Shown in pieces: positions 63,189-64,000 of a stretch of 64,000 nt of DNA (its first letter is position 1; every line of letters starts with the position of its first letter). The notes beneath the pieces are model-generated. The model did no database searches, was not told the DNA's origin, and saw only the letters and a list, made by a program, of their open reading frames with translations. This DNA comes from Buttiauxella agrestis ATCC 33320 (GTDB lineage Bacteria > Pseudomonadota > Gammaproteobacteria > Enterobacterales > Enterobacteriaceae), in contig JALKFA010000001.1 in assembly GCA_024169445.1 (NCBI GenBank), forward strand, positions 3,782,001-3,846,000, written 5' to 3'. The position numbers and the translations under genes were made by a program.

Positions 63189-64000
63189 TTGGACGCAGGG
63201 GCGATCGTTAGTCTGTTTATTTTAGGTTCCGTATTGGTAACTTGTAGCATCTTATTAAGTTCTTTTTCCTCTCGTCTTGGTATCCCCATTCTGGTTATTT
63301 TCCTCGCTATCGGCATGTTAGCGGGGATCGACGGTATCGGTGGCATTCCGTTTGATAATTATCCTTTCGCTTATCTGATCAGTAACCTGGCACTGGCGGT
63401 GATCCTGCTTGATGGCGGAATGCGCACCCAGGCCAGTTCGTTTCGTGTAGCCCTTGGCCCCGCGCTTTCGCTTGCCACTGTTGGCGTATTGGTAACATCG
63501 GGTTTAACCGGTATGGCGGCCGCCTGGCTGTTCAATCTTAATTTAATCGAAGGCTTACTGATTGGCGCTATCGTCGGCTCAACCGATGCGGCAGCGGTGT
63601 TTTCATTGCTGGGCGGCAAAGGGCTTAACGAACGTGTTGGCGCCACACTGGAGATTGAATCTGGCAGTAACGATCCGATGGCAGTGTTTCTGACCATCAC
63701 GCTGATTGAGATGATTCAGCAGGGGCAAACTGGCTTGAGCTGGATGTTCGTGGTGCATCTTATTCAGCAGTTTGGGCTGGGAATTTTGCTCGGCCTCGGC
63801 GGCGGTTATCTATTGTTGCAGATGATCAACCGCATCACTTTGCCACAAGGTTTGTATCCGCTGCTGGCGTTGAGCGGCGGGATTATGGTGTTTGGCATCA
63901 CCACGGCGCTGAACGGTAGTGGGATTCTGGCGGTCTATCTTTGTGGTTTCCTGTTAGGTAACCGCCCGATTCGCAGCCGCTTTGGTATTCTGCAAAACTT
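63189..64000 (+). CDS. cvrA: CvrA/NhaP2 potassium(sodium)/proton antiporter, partial
   Basis: A reading frame open to the right edge of the window (270 codons seen of an expected 570-580), beginning at TTG 63189 behind [22 protein letters not shown], matching E. coli CvrA (MDATTIISLFILGS). Membrane helices and the family segments [20 protein letters not shown] and [18 protein letters not shown] with the ion-binding Asp are present. It is a CPA1-type antiporter in the inner membrane, tied to potassium and osmotic balance. The C-terminal TrkA-like regulatory part is beyond the window. Confidence 0.93.
   Translation, partial: MDAGAIVSLFILGSVLVTCSILLSSFSSRLGIPILVIFLAIGMLAGIDGIGGIPFDNYPFAYLISNLALAVILLDGGMRTQASSFRVALGPALSLATVGVLVTSGLTGMAAAWLFNLNLIEGLLIGAIVGSTDAAAVFSLLGGKGLNERVGATLEIESGSNDPMAVFLTITLIEMIQQGQTGLSWMFVVHLIQQFGLGILLGLGGGYLLLQMINRITLPQGLYPLLALSGGIMVFGITTALNGSGILAVYLCGFLLGNRPIRSRFGILQN

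Overview
The window is chromosomal DNA from an enterobacterium. Core genes (cfa, ribE, mdtK, two tRNA-Val, the arn operon, zinT, treA, ymgE, ycgR, emtA, ldcA, cvrA) read as close relatives of their E. coli counterparts. REP/BIME and ERIC elements and a FliA promoter fit the same family. The phosphoethanolamine transferase at 27546 strongly resembles MCR-9, whose proposed reservoir is Buttiauxella. Together with the ebg, foxA and spermidine/GABA loci this makes Buttiauxella or a near relative my best guess; that is inference, since no search could be run.

Layout. 1-7832: the cfa-ribE-mdtK-tRNA-Val-tRNA-Val backbone known from E. coli, with a beta-glucoside operon (orphan PTS EIIC, GH1 phospho-glucosidase, LacI repressor with a perfect 14-bp operator) between cfa and ribE. 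7902-9664: an unrecognised three-gene set (membrane protein, lipoprotein, small helical protein). 9907-19449: a surface island with a chaperone-usher fimbrial operon, an overlooked 36-residue membrane protein, a LuxR-type regulator and a Wzi-like outer-membrane protein, bracketed by two paralogous IprA-like regulators. 19512-29165: arnBCADTEF divergent from an MCR-9-like eptA, with candidate PmrA boxes between them. 29189-29995: a 16-hairpin BIME array with an exact 312-bp higher-order period.

30004-42706: a probable polyamine/GABA catabolic region. It holds a Tat-exported FAD dehydrogenase resembling spermidine dehydrogenase, a tri-haem cytochrome c, a secreted SnoaL-like protein, an aminoaldehyde dehydrogenase, a GntR regulator with a co-transcribed stand-alone Cache sensor, an APC permease, GabD, GabT and a MocR regulator. 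The genes together could turn spermidine into aminobutyraldehyde, GABA, succinate semialdehyde and succinate. 42731-46822: zinT under a Zur box, then an SH3 lipoprotein, a secreted protein and a membrane pseudokinase. 46968-60099: treA, foxA under a Fur box, and an ebgRAC-ygjI-ygjK locus lying between treA and ymgE. 60225-64000: ymgE, ycgR (FliA promoter, TTG start), emtA, ldcA and the start of cvrA, which runs off the right edge.

The most promising undescribed material is the Cache/GntR-controlled spermidine/GABA region, the pseudokinase trio, the three-gene set beside the tRNAs and the 36-residue protein in the fimbrial operon. Many starts were moved from the longest open frame to a codon with a visible ribosome-binding site; these choices are stated per gene.
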